Source: Symsagittifera roscoffensis (lineage: Eukaryota > Xenacoelomorpha > Acoela > Convolutidae). From it: a stretch of DNA of 64,000 nt. Both the position numbers and the translations under genes were made by a program. The notes below the pieces were generated by a model. The model did not search any database. It was not told the DNA's origin and saw only the letters and a program-made list of their open reading frames with translations. The stretch lies in assembly GCF_963678635.1 (NCBI RefSeq), contig NC_087064.1, forward strand, positions 54,816,338-54,880,337, written 5' to 3'. Of the stretch, positions 47,477 through 59,743 are shown piece after piece; the first letter of the stretch is position 1, and each line of letters begins with the position of its first letter.

Positions 47477-48764
47477 TAAATTAGACTTCTTTCGGCTCAT
47501 ATCTAGTGGCTAACTTGCCTCCCTGCTTCGCTTTTGCCATTCCGCTATTACCTAGACAAAGACACTCGCCTTGAAATCTGAAAAATGTTTAATATTCGCC
47601 ACAGACCTGTTTGATGAATGTCATGTCTTTGCTGAAAATTTTTCTCGTTAGGTTGATAAACCGTTATTCTTGAAAATGTTTTTTATGCAATCGTGAGCAT
47701 GTCTTCTAATCGGGAACTAGATTTTTTCCCGTAAACAAAATTCCCCGTAAATAAAGTTGTTTTAGTAGTGAACCTTAGCAACTCCGAGGCTCTTCCCATT
47801 TGTTCTTGAGGTAACGCAGTTGTCTTTGTACCCTAAGGTCTTAATTTTTTTCAGTATGTATGAAATTAATTTTTTTCCGGGAAATTTTAAATTATCGTAT
47901 CTTCGTATGTCTGCATATGTTTTATCGGCTTAGTTGTCACATCAGATAAATATCTTGAGCTATCAGCGTTTTCTCTCGTAAATGCAAGTGTTTTGATTTA
48001 CCTAATTTGTAAAAATTAATAGCCTTGATTTTGTATATTTTCCTTGGTTTTCTTTTATTATTTTTTAGCTTTGTTATTTTTTTTGGAAATAATAATTGTA
48101 TCAATTCAAGATGTCCGAACAATTCAAGATGTTGAAATGTTTTTTGCTTAAGTACTATGAAAAATAGCGACAAATAGTTTTTTTTGGTAAATAATTTTTT
48201 TGCTCACCAATTTAATCATTCAAATTAAAAGGTTTCAGTTTCAGTTAGCTTGCTTCAACTGAATTTTCAGCGCTCGTAAAGCTTGCTTGAAACAGTTAAC
48301 AATTGCGCACCAAAGTATTCTTTTAAAACAAATTGCTTGTTTCATGGCATGGTAGCTGCTTTTCTCTAACTTGTAATATAACGTTTTTACACTAGCGTAA
48401 GCTCAGTGTTTTATTAAGAACCTCTTTTCTAACCTAATTCGCAAATAGTCGTGCCATTTTGGTGCCTCCTTGCAGCTTTTTGATAGCATGTGCTTTGATG
48501 CTGTGAAGTTCAAATAATAATAAGTTTACACAGTTGATGCATTTTTAATTCCTCAAATGAACCAAAAAAAGCTATTTGTTTCAAACAACATAACAATAAT
48601 TAAAACTCGATTTCAGAAGTTTTCTAACTCAATATATCTCGCAATTTTTTGAAATGCATAATTTATACATAATGCGGCTTTGCGATTTATTACATGCAAA
48701 GTTTGTGTGGATGACAGTTTGTGATATTCCATATTATTACTTGCTAAATTGTGTCTATTTGTAT
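47477..48764. other. AT-rich, no gene seen
   Basis: Includes a tRNA-like fragment near 47800-47835 (TTGAGGTAACGCAGTTGTC) resembling part of 45710-45740, and traces of the TAGCTTGCTT motif near 48245-48290. Confidence 0.4.
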
Positions 48765-49045
48765 TTGATGCCTTTTTTGCTGAATTGCTTTGGCAATTTG
48801 TTAGCATATGCAGTTGCTTTATTCGTGACTAGTGTTTGTCGGTGGTTAAGCGTGAGTGGGTAGTGCGTGAGACTCAAAATCTCCTGATTGCAGTAGGTCG
48901 CAGATCGAATCCTAGACCTAGCCGAGTTTTTGCTATCTCTATTTTTTAGGCTTAATTCGAGGCTTATTTCTATTTTTTATTGTCTTCTCTATTAGATTTT
49001 TGTCATGTTGTCCGTAGTATATGCGAAGCGAAAATTCGCCCTTCT
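48765..49045 (+). repeat. tRNA-Leu-like SINE unit with hairpin tail
   Basis: The head (TTTTTTGCTGAATTGC ... TTAGCATATGC ... GTGACTAGTGTTTG) is followed by GTGGTTAAGCGTGAGTGGG. A good anticodon arm follows, GAGA-CTCAAAA-TCTC, whose loop would read CAA (leucine), then a long variable region and AGATCGAATCC. The tail ends GCGAAGCGAAAATTCGCCC-TTCTG. The tRNA-related part fits a type II (Leu/Ser) tRNA ancestor. Confidence 0.6.
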
Positions 49046-49679
49046 GATAAGAGTAATGAACGTTGTGAAACTCTTATATAGATCTTGATTTTTTTGTTTT
49101 TTTTCAGGAAAAAGTTTTCAAATTGGTCACACTTAAATTTAATTTTTTCGCGTTTTGGCTTGGGAACTTTTCAAGTTCAGTGCATTTGCATCGCTTAAAA
49201 GAAAGCAAGCTCCATTATCGAACAGCAAAAGGGTAAAGGTAACGAAAAACGTGATCAACTTCAACTTTCGAAAGTGGAATTTAATTATCAGATTTCCCAG
49301 CGAATTAAAATCTTTACCTACGTATTGATCCAGTTTTTTCAAATTATTTGTGTCATGAAAAAAAGGTTCATTGTTAATTGGTCTAGAAATTCAAAGAGGT
49401 TTAAGGCCATCTTTTTTTTGTCTTCGAAGTTCGAATGATTTCCCTTTCAAGTTTTTTGTTTGCAATGAGATTTTTTCAAAAAACAAGTCAGTTTTTTTCT
49501 TTCTGCGTTCATTATTCTTTTCCAATTGTCTCTTGGTTTTGTTTCAGGTTTCCATCGCTTGATTGCGTTTCTTCAGCAAAACTTATTTTTTTTTTACTAT
49601 AGAAAAATCTGGCGATCAAAACAGTTCGAAATATTTCTAGTTTTAAAAAGTCTTTCGTGCAATCAAAATAAATCTATAT

Positions 49680-51480
49680 TTTCAAAGCGTCGTACCTAGA
49701 AAGCTGGCATTAAAAAGTCTGATTTTTATCGAACCAACATTCAACCTATTGAATCAGTAAACAACTTGAAAGGTTTCGGGTTTAAAGCTTGATAGCTTGC
49801 TCCAAAATCTTTTAACTTTTTGCACAGCAGTTAAGATCTTCAAATAAAATGAAACTTATCAGAACTTTTTTTGCTTGATAAGCTTGCTGCAGAAAATTTT
49901 TTGTTTGCAAACGAATACTAGTTTTGAAATTTTTGCATCACTTGAAACTTCCTTTATTTAAAACCATTTCAATCCATTTTCAATATTTTATGGCGTAATC
50001 GTTTGTTTAAAAGGCAAACCTTCTGCAAACCTTCGGAAGCAATGCAACACACTTGGGTTGTCCAGGTTTTCATTTTTTGAATAGCTTGTTTCAAAAATTC
50101 AACTGTTCATGCCAAATTTTTTCCAGTCAAGAATTTAATTTTTCAATTTTCAAGTGTGTGCACTGTTGATTTTTTTGTTAAATAAAAATAATTTTTTTAG
50201 GTAAATGGAGTTGCTTGTTTTGTGTAACTACTACTCTGAAATAGATCGATAGAAACTGTTAGTAGGTTTGATTATCCTAGTTTATAAATAATAACGTTAT
50301 TCTGGAATGTCTGTTTAAACAGTTTTTATGTTTTTAAATGTTGATGCAATTAGTGAAGAAACTATACAGGTCGTGATTACTTTTTTTCTTTATCTCTTCA
50401 TGAAGAAGTCTTAAAAGTTGTTCACGTTCAAAATTCATGTGTCCACGCTCAAGTTTGAAATCTTATATAACAAATGAAAGTCGGATTGCGCTATGGACGC
50501 AATGTTAAACTGAGCACAATCCTTAAGAATTATCAGGAGTCAATGTTTAAAAGGCTATCAAGCTTAACGTTTTAGAATCATCCAGAGGAAGATGAACTCG
50601 ATCAAACTTCAAGGCTAGACAGAACCTGCATGAAAAGAATCACTATGAAACGAATCACTTAAAAACAGCAACCTCAATGCAATGAAAAAAAAATTCGAAC
50701 CAATTTGGTCTACGAATTAATTTGGAATAGTTCAAAGTTTAGTAGCTTCAAAAGCTTGGAAAAGTTGAAACTCTTCGCGAACCGATTCAGTCTATGAAAT
50801 GAAAATGTCGTAGTTTTCAAAGTTTAGAATAGCTTCAACGTTTCGAATAGCTTGCTTCGACAAGTATTTTTTTGTGAACCGATTTGTTTTTTTTTTGAAT
50901 ATCTTGAGTTATGTCAAATCTGTGTAGCTTGAACTGCTTGCTTTGGAAAACTTCAACTTATGGCAAAAACGAATCGGTCTAAGAATTAGCTTGGATTTTT
51001 TTGAAGTTAATTGCTCCATTAGCTTGCGCAAAAAAATTATTAAAGATTCGATTAAAAAACCTGAAGTCGCCTGAAAAACTTCAACAGAAAATCAATTTGC
51101 CATCCGATTTACTTTTTGAACTAACTTATATATTTTTTAAAGTTTCATAACTTTAATAGCTTGCCTAAAAAAACTTTACTTTTTTGCGAATTGATTCGCT
51201 CTGTGAAACAAGTTGAAATATTTCAATGTTTTTTTTTCGCTTGAAGAGCCTCCATATAAAAACCTTAAGTTGTGCCATCCGATTTGCTTCATGAAACATT
51301 TTGAAAGATTTCAAAGTTCCATAGCTTGAATAGCTTGCTTAGAAAAAGTTCAATTTTTCGGGAACCGATTCGTTCTATGAAACATAAAGTTTTTCAAACC
51401 GTTTTACGATATGGTTAACTTGAAATTGTTCAAAGTTTCTTTGCTTGGATACCTTGATCAGAAAACAACTAATTTTATGC
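49680..51480. repeat. Ancient array of about 100-bp units, array 2
   Basis: Same motif as 26500-28640: GAATAGCTTGCTT-GA-AAA, GCGAACCGATTCG-TCTATGAAA and TTGAAA-ATTTCAAAGTT recur near 50770, 50865, 51160, 51265 and 51330. Units are heavily diverged. A shared origin with array 1 is clear from the order of the phrases. Confidence 0.72.
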
Positions 51481-52429
51481 GAGCCAATTGGTTATTGTAG
51501 GCGGGCTTGCTAGTATTCTTTTAATAATTTGCGCTCAAGTTGTGTTTGTTGTGAAAACCAAACAATGCAAACGAAGACAAAGTACAGAGGTTTAAAGAAC
51601 CTGCCGGGAGTTTTTAAAAATAGTCGTTGAGGTAACTGGAAAAAGTAAACCAGAAAAAGCAAACGAAGACTAAACACCGAGGCTAGAAGGAAATGCAGGG
51701 AATTTTCAAACCCTAAAGAGCCAAAAGAAGGTTTTGACCTTTTGATGACCGATAAGTTGAAAGCTTCAAAAGCTGTTTTTCATTAGCTAAAAAGATGAAG
51801 CAAGAAGCAGTGTAGCAAGGAAAAGACGAAAAATATTGATGTCAGTTTTTTTTAGAGAAAATGTTAAAATAGATGAATTTTGTGAGATTTTACAAGGTTT
51901 TGAATCTTAATTTTATATAGATTGTTTCAATTTCAAATATGTTTTCTTGAAGATTTCAATCAACGAAATTGCTCCAGTAACGAAAGAATTTTTTTAAAAT
52001 GTTTTTGAAAAATCATTTTTCCACCCTGTTTCAGAACTCAAAATTAATTAGGATTCTTAAAAAGGATCAGGTTTGTTACCAGAAACGTACTGATCAGTTT
52101 TAGTTTTTGTTGTAGTAGCCACGCCCAACGCCATCGTCTGCGGGATTTTGTGAGGTAGCTTCTTGCTTGCGTTTTGTTCTGTTTCTTGGTTGCCATTGAT
52201 ATCCAGTACTTCATCTCCATAGTAGATGAATGTTGATTGGGTTTCCGCTAGTCCCTGCCAGTTCCCTTGTCCCCGGCCGAATGGTTTGGTACCGTTTAAG
52301 CACTGGACTCGTTTTGATATTTGTGATCCATATTTCGAAGTCAGCTCTTCGTCGTTGTCGATGTGTGCTGTTTAGAAGTCAGCTTTTTTTTTCGTTATTT
52401 GACTGAGATTGGATTCATAAGGGAGTTCA
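51481..52429. other. No gene seen
   Basis: AT-rich to 52080. 52090-52429 has higher GC content and may be the untranslated 3' end of the minus-strand retrotransposon that follows. Confidence 0.4.
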
Positions 52430-54050
52430 GCTCTCCCGCTCCCTCGTGATATCAAGTTTGAGGAATTCAGTAACTACGACGGGATGAAGCCAGAGGTCTT
52501 CAGTAGTCAGGCCAGTCGGGATTCGAGTGCAGTTGAATGCATGATGGACATCGTGCGGCCTCTCATTACAGTCTGGACAGGAATTTTGTACCCCCTTTTT
52601 TACGGCTTAGGTTTGAGTTAGTGAGAAGACTGTACACGAAGTGGAGTTGAGCAAGCCGTATGCGCGCTATCAGCGGTAATTCAGATTCCATGTCAGATAT
52701 TTGAGGCGGTACACGTTCCAAGAGCACTGAAGGCTTGAGGTAGTTTTTAACCTCGTTGTAATGGATAACCTTCAGAGCTTGCCATTAGTTTTTACGACTT
52801 ATTAAACCGTCATCCAGATGTTGCTGGGTTTCAACTCCGTAGGTGGCGCGGATGGTGGGTTTGATGAGTCGCTCGACTGGATGTTGGGTTGTCTGATAGT
52901 CGGAACGTTGACTCTGGTGACATTCGACAAGAAATTTTTTTGCCAGCATATCTGTGAGTATTTACAGGCAAGACTTTTGTTTCCCTGTGAAGGTCATCAA
53001 TATTTTTCATCTTCACATAATCAGTTATTGTTCTAAGGGCAATGTTTTGTTGAACTTGGAGGTTGTTCCAGTTTGTATTTTTTTTTGATAGAGACGAGAT
53101 TGGTGCTTCATAGTTAAGCGTACTGCGCCCGAAGGCCTTGTATGTCACTGTCAGTGTTTCTTTGGAACAACCCAAGTCATTGCCGGACAATTTTTTTTAA
53201 TGAAATTACGCTTTTGTAATTTGTCTGTGGTGGTTTTGAACTGTTCATTGAAACTAAGTAGGCCGTTAAAGACCACGCCTAACAGTCTGGGTTTTGACTT
53301 AAGCCGACTAGGTACTCTGTTAATTTCAAGCTTGGGGTCAAAGGATAATTCCATAGTCCAAGTTGCAAAGATGGTTGATGATGACTTGTCGGCGGAGAGT
53401 TGCAAGTTCCCATTGGTGAGCCAGCTGAGCAGCTCTCCTAGGCACGGCGTGATTTGGCCCTTAAGTTCATCTACCTTCGAATTTAAAGCCATCAGAGTTA
53501 TTTCATCACCGTAAGTAACAATTTAAACCCGATCTGGCTGGAGGGGGAGCTTGCTCATGTAAATAATAAAGAGAATTGGTGATAATACTTCTCCTTGTGG
53601 TACCCCTTGTTTGACTTTTTTGAGTTCGACTTTTTATTCCGATACTCAACATAGGTGAACCGACCCTGTAATTATGAAGTTTTCCAGCGTTTGGTGCTGT
53701 TGAACACATCCGCTTTCAAAACATCAGTGAGTAGTATGTTATGGTCAACCGTATCAAAGGCGGCGGTGAGGTCAAAGGCTACTAAAAGTGTACAATCTTA
53801 TGGTTTGTGTTTGTTGTGACCTAGCTCGATGTTGTAAGTTATGATTTTCAGAGCTGTTGTTGTTGAATGTTCGACGCTGAAGCCATGTTGGTGTTCTGCT
53901 AGGGGAAAATTGAAAAAGTCATTTAGCAGCAGCCTTTCAATCTCCTAAGCAATTAGGAAAAGTATTGCGATCGGTGGGAAACTTTTGGAATCATCGACCG
54001 GTTTACAGCGGAATAATCCTTACTATTTTCCACACATTTGGTATGGTAGG
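52430..54050 (-). mobile_element. Dead non-LTR retrotransposon (jockey/CR1-like RT), minus strand
   Basis: Reading the minus strand from 54050: an IPNVWKIVRIIPL-like start, EIERLLLNDFFNFPLAEHQHG, and motif A DLTAAFDTVDH (about 53740-53770). The frame 53506-53709 follows, with GKLHNYRVGSP. 53151-53492 has NGNLQLSADKSS and RLLGVVFNGLLSF. 52831-53190 has TNWNNLQVQQNIALRTIT and IDDLHRETKVLPV. Near 52440-52590 a CPDC...PHDVHHAFNC zinc-knuckle end follows. The order matches RT then the C-terminal region of arthropod and other invertebrate jockey-like elements. Multiple frameshifts and stops make it inactive. Confidence 0.85.
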
Positions 54051-54124
54051 TGATCAGTTTTTTTACTTCCCGCTCTTGGTGAAGTTTTTGAAAAAATGAA
54101 TTATACAGAAATGTACTAGTTTTT

Positions 54125-54560
54125 CAGGGCATTAAATATCGGACAGAATACTCATTTTGGCTTCAAGGAAGATCAAAGTTCAATTGACGCCGTAGTGTCA
54201 CCTATTGAAAAAACCGGATTTGAATGGGGCAATCCAAAGAAAACAAGAGTCTTTTTCTTATTCTTGTAAATTTTGGTCATGGTCAGTCATGTACAAATTC
54301 TAGGGCCGCGTGATCCAACTCTCAAACTGCTGACATATTACTGTGAAAACAGGACAGAGCTTACGTATCAAAATAAAAAAAAATCATCTATACAAAAGCA
54401 TCTGTTGGTGTGCCGCAAGGATCAGTGATAGGTCCGATTTTTGTCTATTCAAGTGATTTTTGTCTCAAAATACAAAGACCTATTTCTTGGCTGATGACAC
54501 CTAAATGTCAACTTCAGCATCAAGCAGCCTTGTATGAAATTGAGAATATGATAAAAAGAA
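54125..54560 (+). mobile_element. Fragment of a second dead non-LTR retrotransposon, plus strand
   Basis: Plus-strand frames include GFKEDQSSIDAV (54155 on) and GVPQGSVIGPIF (about 54410-54445), both standard RT blocks, with stops and shifts between them. It is different from, and divergently oriented to, the minus-strand element beside it. Confidence 0.75.
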
Positions 54561-55014
54561 AAAGGTTTAAAACGTAGTTTAAAAGGTGGTTTTTGAAGTG
54601 AAAATTTGTCGAACTGATATTGTTAACATGAGTTAATAAGGCAATAAAAATTAACAAAGATATGATCTTCCTACAGCACGTTTATTTATATTCACGGAAA
54701 TAATTGAATAGATTTTGTGGTTTGGTCTATCAAATGCTCAATAACAAACGAGTTGCAACGACCCAGAAACAAACAAACTTCAACAAAGTGCTTTTTATTT
54801 GGACCTAACTGTGTATTGAATCCAAGAAGAAATTCAAGAAATTTAACAACCTGTGAAATTTACATAAAATCTTACTTCATATAAGTAGAAGAAAAATGTT
54901 CTGTTGTTTTAAAGTATTTTTTGCTGTGAATTTACCTGAAAATTTCCTAAACGGCCGCGAACAAACTGAACCACCTTTTGTAATTCTTTTTAATCAATGG
55001 CAATCTAATGAACA
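54561..55014. other. AT-rich, no gene seen
   Basis: Nothing recognisable between the retrotransposon fragment and the hAT MITE. Confidence 0.4.
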
Positions 55015-55022
55015 TATTGAAC

Positions 55023-55451
55023 CAGGGGCTGATCTAGGATTTTCTCAAGGGGGGTGGGCGGATTTTCAAAAAATTTTTGACAATTTTGACGACCTTTTTT
55101 TTTAGGTCGAACAAATTGATTTTTCGAGCTCTCCCAAACCACTGTTTTTCCCCTATTTTGGTTATTCAGCGCCGCAGGCAAATTTAAAAAAAACTGTCAT
55201 AAAAGCCGTTTTTGGGCACTTTTTAAAAAACTTTTACAAAAAAAATTGGCGCGTTTTTTTTGGCGCGTGCTCCCCCTCAAAGGGAGTATATATTGGCGCC
55301 AAAGGCGCCTTTAGAAAAATTTTAGGGTCGGTCGGCCAAAAATGGATTTCTTAAAAAGTATCAAAGGGGGGACCCTTTGGGTCGGCAGGGGGTCGAATCC
55401 CTGAGGGGGAGGGGGCATCCGCCCCCCGCCCCCCACCTAAATCCGCCCCTG
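55023..55451. mobile_element. hAT-type MITE, intact, with perfect 8-bp target duplication
   Basis: The left end CAGGGGCTGATCTAGGATTT and right end CCTAAATCCGCCCCTG are imperfect inverted repeats of the CAGGGGCGGAT type. Both sides carry TATTGAAC (55015-55022 and 55452-55459), the 8-bp target duplication expected of hAT transposition. It is 429 bp long with no transposase, GC-rich near the right end, and has truncated relatives at 41148 and 45845. Confidence 0.95.
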
Positions 55452-55459
55452 TATTGAAC

Positions 55460-56593
55460 AGCTAGGTAAGCTAAGATCTCATGATTGTCTTGAATTTTTC
55501 TCTTAGTTCTTCCGACTTTAAAAAAAAAAGAATGCTCTTTTTTACATTTTTGTCATCACCGATAAAAATAGAATGGAAGCTTAAAAGTTTTGGATATGAA
55601 ATAAATTTGCGCTCATAGACATCTGAAATTGGACCAGAAGGACTCAGGCTGACAACGATTGCTCAGGATAAAGTTAAATGATTGTAAATGCGGTTTATAA
55701 CAAGCATAAACGTTATTTTAGCCTGAAACTAACGTAATGATTTTCATTATCATGATTTTGTTTGCAATGCTACTGTGAAATATAAAACCTTGTTTAGGCG
55801 CTAAGTTTTTCATAAGGATTCTAAATTTCATTTTTTTTCTCCCCCACAAAACGACGAAACAATCAACAAAACAAACTTTTCAAAAATCTTATGAGAAACG
55901 AGTAATTTTTGTCAAGGTGACACGCCATGAATTGTATTTCGCAATTTTTGAGTGCACCTTGGCTATTTTCAATTCTTTGCGCATAAATAATAATTTGTTT
56001 TTTTTTTTCAGGAAAATATTGGTTGGTTGGTATTAGTACAATGGGAGTAGGAGAGGTGGCATACGCCAATTCAAACTTAGTAGTTACTACGGTGAGAAAT
56101 GAAACATGAACTTCAAATTAAAGTTCGTATGGTGCTTTGACGGAATGAACCGACAATGCCTTTGTGAAAGCTTGCTTCAACGTTTGTTTAAATACAACAT
56201 GACGTTATATTAAGCAAGTTTTTGTGATGCTGTGCTCATATTTTCTTTGCAACGTTTTGCATTACTTGGTAAGTCGTATTAAAGTACACTAGTGTATATT
56301 TATTGATCTTGAGAGCAAATTTATACGCTCTTTCTCACCGGAAAAATTCAATAGTTGCTCGTGTTGGTTGATTTCATTAATACTACGAATTATTTGACCG
56401 GATTTCAAAGATATAACTGTTTTTTTTTTGGATGGTAAGTCTCATTGCAGCTTAAAATATGCATATATTCTGACTACTAATTCTTTCTACAACCTATAAT
56501 TTTTTGAGGTTCTTATACACTAATTTTTACTCACAAAAAATAAGCTTTTTTGAATTATTTTCATCAATTTTTTTTCGCTGAACTCTCATTATT
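55460..56593. other. AT-rich, no gene seen
   Basis: No coding frame with recognisable content. Confidence 0.4.
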
Positions 56594-57035
56594 GTTCCGA
56601 CTTTCGATACAAAAGTAACGGAATATTTGTGCTCGGGGTGTATTTTTTTTCTTCAGACAAATTTCGACTTTTTAACTAGCCATTTTTGACGGAATTTTTT
56701 AATATCAGTAAAAAGGTATTGTTGTCCTGAGCTTAAATTTGAAAAGATATTTTACCTGTGATCAATTTTCGTAAAGTTATGGGGGTTTAAAGATTGGCAT
56801 TTTGGCCAATTTGGGACAATTAACGCGCGATATATTTCGCGCTATTAACGCGTAAGCGTAGATTTAATCCGTCTTAGAAATCGTTCTAAATTGGTTGAAA
56901 GAAGCTTATTTGCCATAATTGATTTGTTACTACAAGCTAAATTTACCACTTTGTACTTTATATGGCGTGTGGGGGGTGGTGATTTTCTTAAAAGGCAGTC
57001 GGAACATTCAGGGCTTCGCCCTGATACGAGCAGTC
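56594..57035. mobile_element. Helentron-like non-autonomous element, subfamily 1, copy 1
   Basis: The left end is GTTCCGACTTTCGATAC (56594) followed by GGAATATTTGTGCTCGGGGTG. Near the right end AGTCGGAAC (56997-57005) repeats the left end in inverted form, followed by the perfect hairpin CAGGGCTTCGCCCTG (57009-57023) and ATACGAGCAGTC. The body includes the ACGCGCGATATATTTCGCGC palindrome. No coding sequence. Confidence 0.65.
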
Positions 57036-57231
57036 TTGTTTAAGTTCTGGACTCTTTTTTTTGCTTCTGAACTATATTTTTGGTGTTCAATTTAATTTTG
57101 TCAAGCACATTAAAAGTTAAGGATATCTAATTTTCCGATCGCGTGAAACCTTCCATCTAGTTCTGACTTCGAGTCTAATTTCATATTTCCTAAAGTTAGT
57201 GCTCCGAAAATTCTCAGTGTGGGAAGTAAAA

Positions 57232-57354
57232 ATGGCCGATGGTGAGTTTTTCACCGGAATATCAAGCAGCTCCGAGCAAGCTTGTGAATGCTTGAATTTA
57301 TTCGAAATCGAAAAACTTCTTTCAAAAAGTTTTCTCAATGTCGAGAAAAACTGA
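57232..57354 (+). CDS. Possible 40-codon small ORF (unrecognised)
   Basis: An ATG in good context (AAAATGG) opens a frame of 40 codons (MADGEFFTGISSSSEQACEC..., acidic and Ser-rich) before TGA. It lies between two Helentron-like copies, and an orphan right-end motif follows at 57361. It might be an exon (a GTGAGT lies within it after MAD) or chance. Confidence 0.15.
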   Translation: MADGEFFTGISSSSEQACECLNLFEIEKLLSKSFLNVEKN

Positions 57355-57422
57355 TACGAGCATTCTGCGCTACTTGCACAGCAACCGGGCTTACAAGTTT
57401 TTAGTGTGATTCATTGGTTGTT

Positions 57423-57950
57423 GTTCCGACTTTCGATACGAAAGCAACGGAATATTTGTGCTCGGGGTGGGTTTTTTTTTCTTCAGACAAATTTCGACTT
57501 TTTAACCAGCCATTTTTGACGGAATTTTTTATATCCTTCGAAAGGTATTGTTGTCCTGAGCTCAAATTTGAAAAGATATTTTACCTGTGATCATTTTTCG
57601 TAAAGTTATGGGGGTTTAACGATTGCCATTTTGGCCAATTTGGGACAAATAACGCGCGATATATTTCGCGCTATTAACGCGTGAGCGGAGAATTAATCCG
57701 TCTTAAAATCGTTCCAAATTGGTTGAAAGAAGCTTATTTGCCATAATTGATTTGTTACACGGAGCGAAATCTATCTTTTTATACTTTGTATGGTGTGTGG
57801 GGGGACGATTTTCACAAAAAAAAAATCAAATTTTAGAAAATTATTTCATTTTATTTTTTCTTACATTTATTTTTTTTAATGTTATTACTGCTCCATAAAA
57901 CCTTAAAAGGCAGTCGGAACATTCAGGGCTTCGCCCTGATACGAGTAGTC
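57423..57950. mobile_element. Helentron-like non-autonomous element, subfamily 1, copy 2
   Basis: Same left end (57423), same body and the same right end (AGTCGGAAC at 57912-57920, hairpin CAGGGCTTCGCCCTG at 57924-57938) as the copy at 56594. It carries an extra AT-rich insertion at about 57815-57905. The two copies lie in direct orientation 390 bases apart. Confidence 0.65.
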
Positions 57951-58936
57951 TTGTCTTATTTTCAAAACATCAACTAACATCAAATCCTTTCATTCAAAAT
58001 CATTGAGAAATCCCTTATTACTGAATAAGTTTTTTAGCATTAGTTTTCTTTTTATTTTCCCCCTCATACTCCTGTATGTTTAATATTTCTTGCGACTACT
58101 TCATTAAGTGGATAGTTTATTGCTGACGCAGAGTGTGTTTTTTCCAAGGTTTTCCTCTTGTTTTAAGATATTTCTGAAAGTTTAAAATTTTGAGAAGTGC
58201 ACAAAAACATAGCTTTTGATTCAATTTCATTTTTTCCAGCCATTAATTTTCTCTATTACCAGAACTTTATTCTCATAAATTTCTGGGTGTTGCACTTGAA
58301 AACCAGGTAGAAAGTTTCGAAGAGTTCTTGGAAAAAATTTTTTTTGGTAAGTTTCAAGTTTGTTTGACCGTTGAATAAGCTCTTTTTTGATCAATTTCAC
58401 TGGGAATCATTTTGTTTTCAACATTTTTAGAGGCTTAAAAACGAAAACATTGTTTTTGTGTATGAATTACGATTTTTTTCTTTAGTATTTGTGAAAAATA
58501 TTTGTCTTCTTTTTATATCGCAAATAATGCGAAGCTCTGCTTAACCTCTGTTTCAGGTTTTCTGTTTGTAATTCTATAATTATTTGTAGTAAATTTAAAT
58601 GATGATCGACTGTTTTTTGTGGCTAAGCGGAAATGTTTTTGTTTGATCATTTTTGACCATATTTTTGTACACTAACTCAAAACGACTTTACTGTGACTTG
58701 GTGTTCTTCTCCGCCTACTTAAAAACCGGAACTGACTTCATTTTACTGGCACTGTGAATTTCGTTGAAACTAAGAGCATATGCGGTTCCTGATGGTGCAA
58801 TATATTTTTCCAATCAACTTTCCATTTTTTGTAAAGTACAACTGCAAAAACATAAATTATCTCATTTCGCAGTACCCTGTAATTGAACTCAATCCAAAGT
58901 TATTTCACTGTTTGAATGATATAGTTGTTTTTAAAG
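57951..58936. other. Upstream region of the serine-rich gene
   Basis: AT-rich, with a hairpin-tail variant at 58528-58552 (GCGAAGCTCTGCTTAACCTCTG). No upstream coding exon was found. Confidence 0.4.
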
Positions 58937-58952
58937 GCCAGATGATTGGATT
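58925..58952 (+). other. 3' splice-acceptor-like site before the serine-rich gene
   Basis: GTTGTTTTTAAAGGCCAG ends at 58941. An ATG immediately follows in another frame (58942); the long frame begins at the ATG at 58953. Confidence 0.45.
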
Positions 58953-59672
58953 ATGGATGAAATTACAGCGTCAGAAAATAATGATATTGGTATGGATAAA
59001 TCCACTGTGATGCTACCATCTGTCGCAAGTGACATTGATGTATTAACAAATGATGTTAGTAGCGATTCAGAAAACAACCATCAATATTCCACAGGTAAAG
59101 ATGGCGATAATTCGATTACAGGCCAGAGTGAATCTGGGGAAAAACTGAACTCAATGGAAGGAAAATTGAACTTGATCGAAGGAGAAGCCAACCGCAATTC
59201 AAGTGCAGGGGATGTGAAAGGATCAATTGAACAGCACGTGAACAACATGTCTGATGGTAGTGAGAGTATTACTGATGGACGGGAAACGGAGGAAGTGTTA
59301 AAACAGAAAGAACCCAGTTTGAATACGAATTCTGAGTTTGAAGAGTTAGGGATGCCAATTTCACCAATTAGAGCAATGGCCAAAAATGGTAAGTGCTTTC
59401 CAAATCATTATTTTTTTTAGCGTGGTGTCTCTGAAAGGCTATTTTGTTTCAATTTGAACTGTAAATTTGTCCCTGAGAAGAAAGGGGATTTTCAAACATA
59501 AAATTTTTCATTTTAATTTAGTGGGTTCAGTATTTTAGACATATAGCATATCATAGTTTGAATAATCACAGACGTTTAAATCGGGTCACATTGTCTAATG
59601 ACGTTCTCGCAGGCTCGAAACTAATTTGATAAGCCTGAAATTAAATTATTTTTGTTAATGATTATTATTATG

Positions 59673-59710
<38 letters not shown>

Positions 59711-59712
59711 GA

Positions 59713-59743
<31 letters not shown>

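Noticed and set aside
48848-48926. Functional tRNA-Leu(CAA)
   Set aside because: The anticodon arm is good, but the acceptor stem does not pair and the block sits inside a repeated SINE-like unit.
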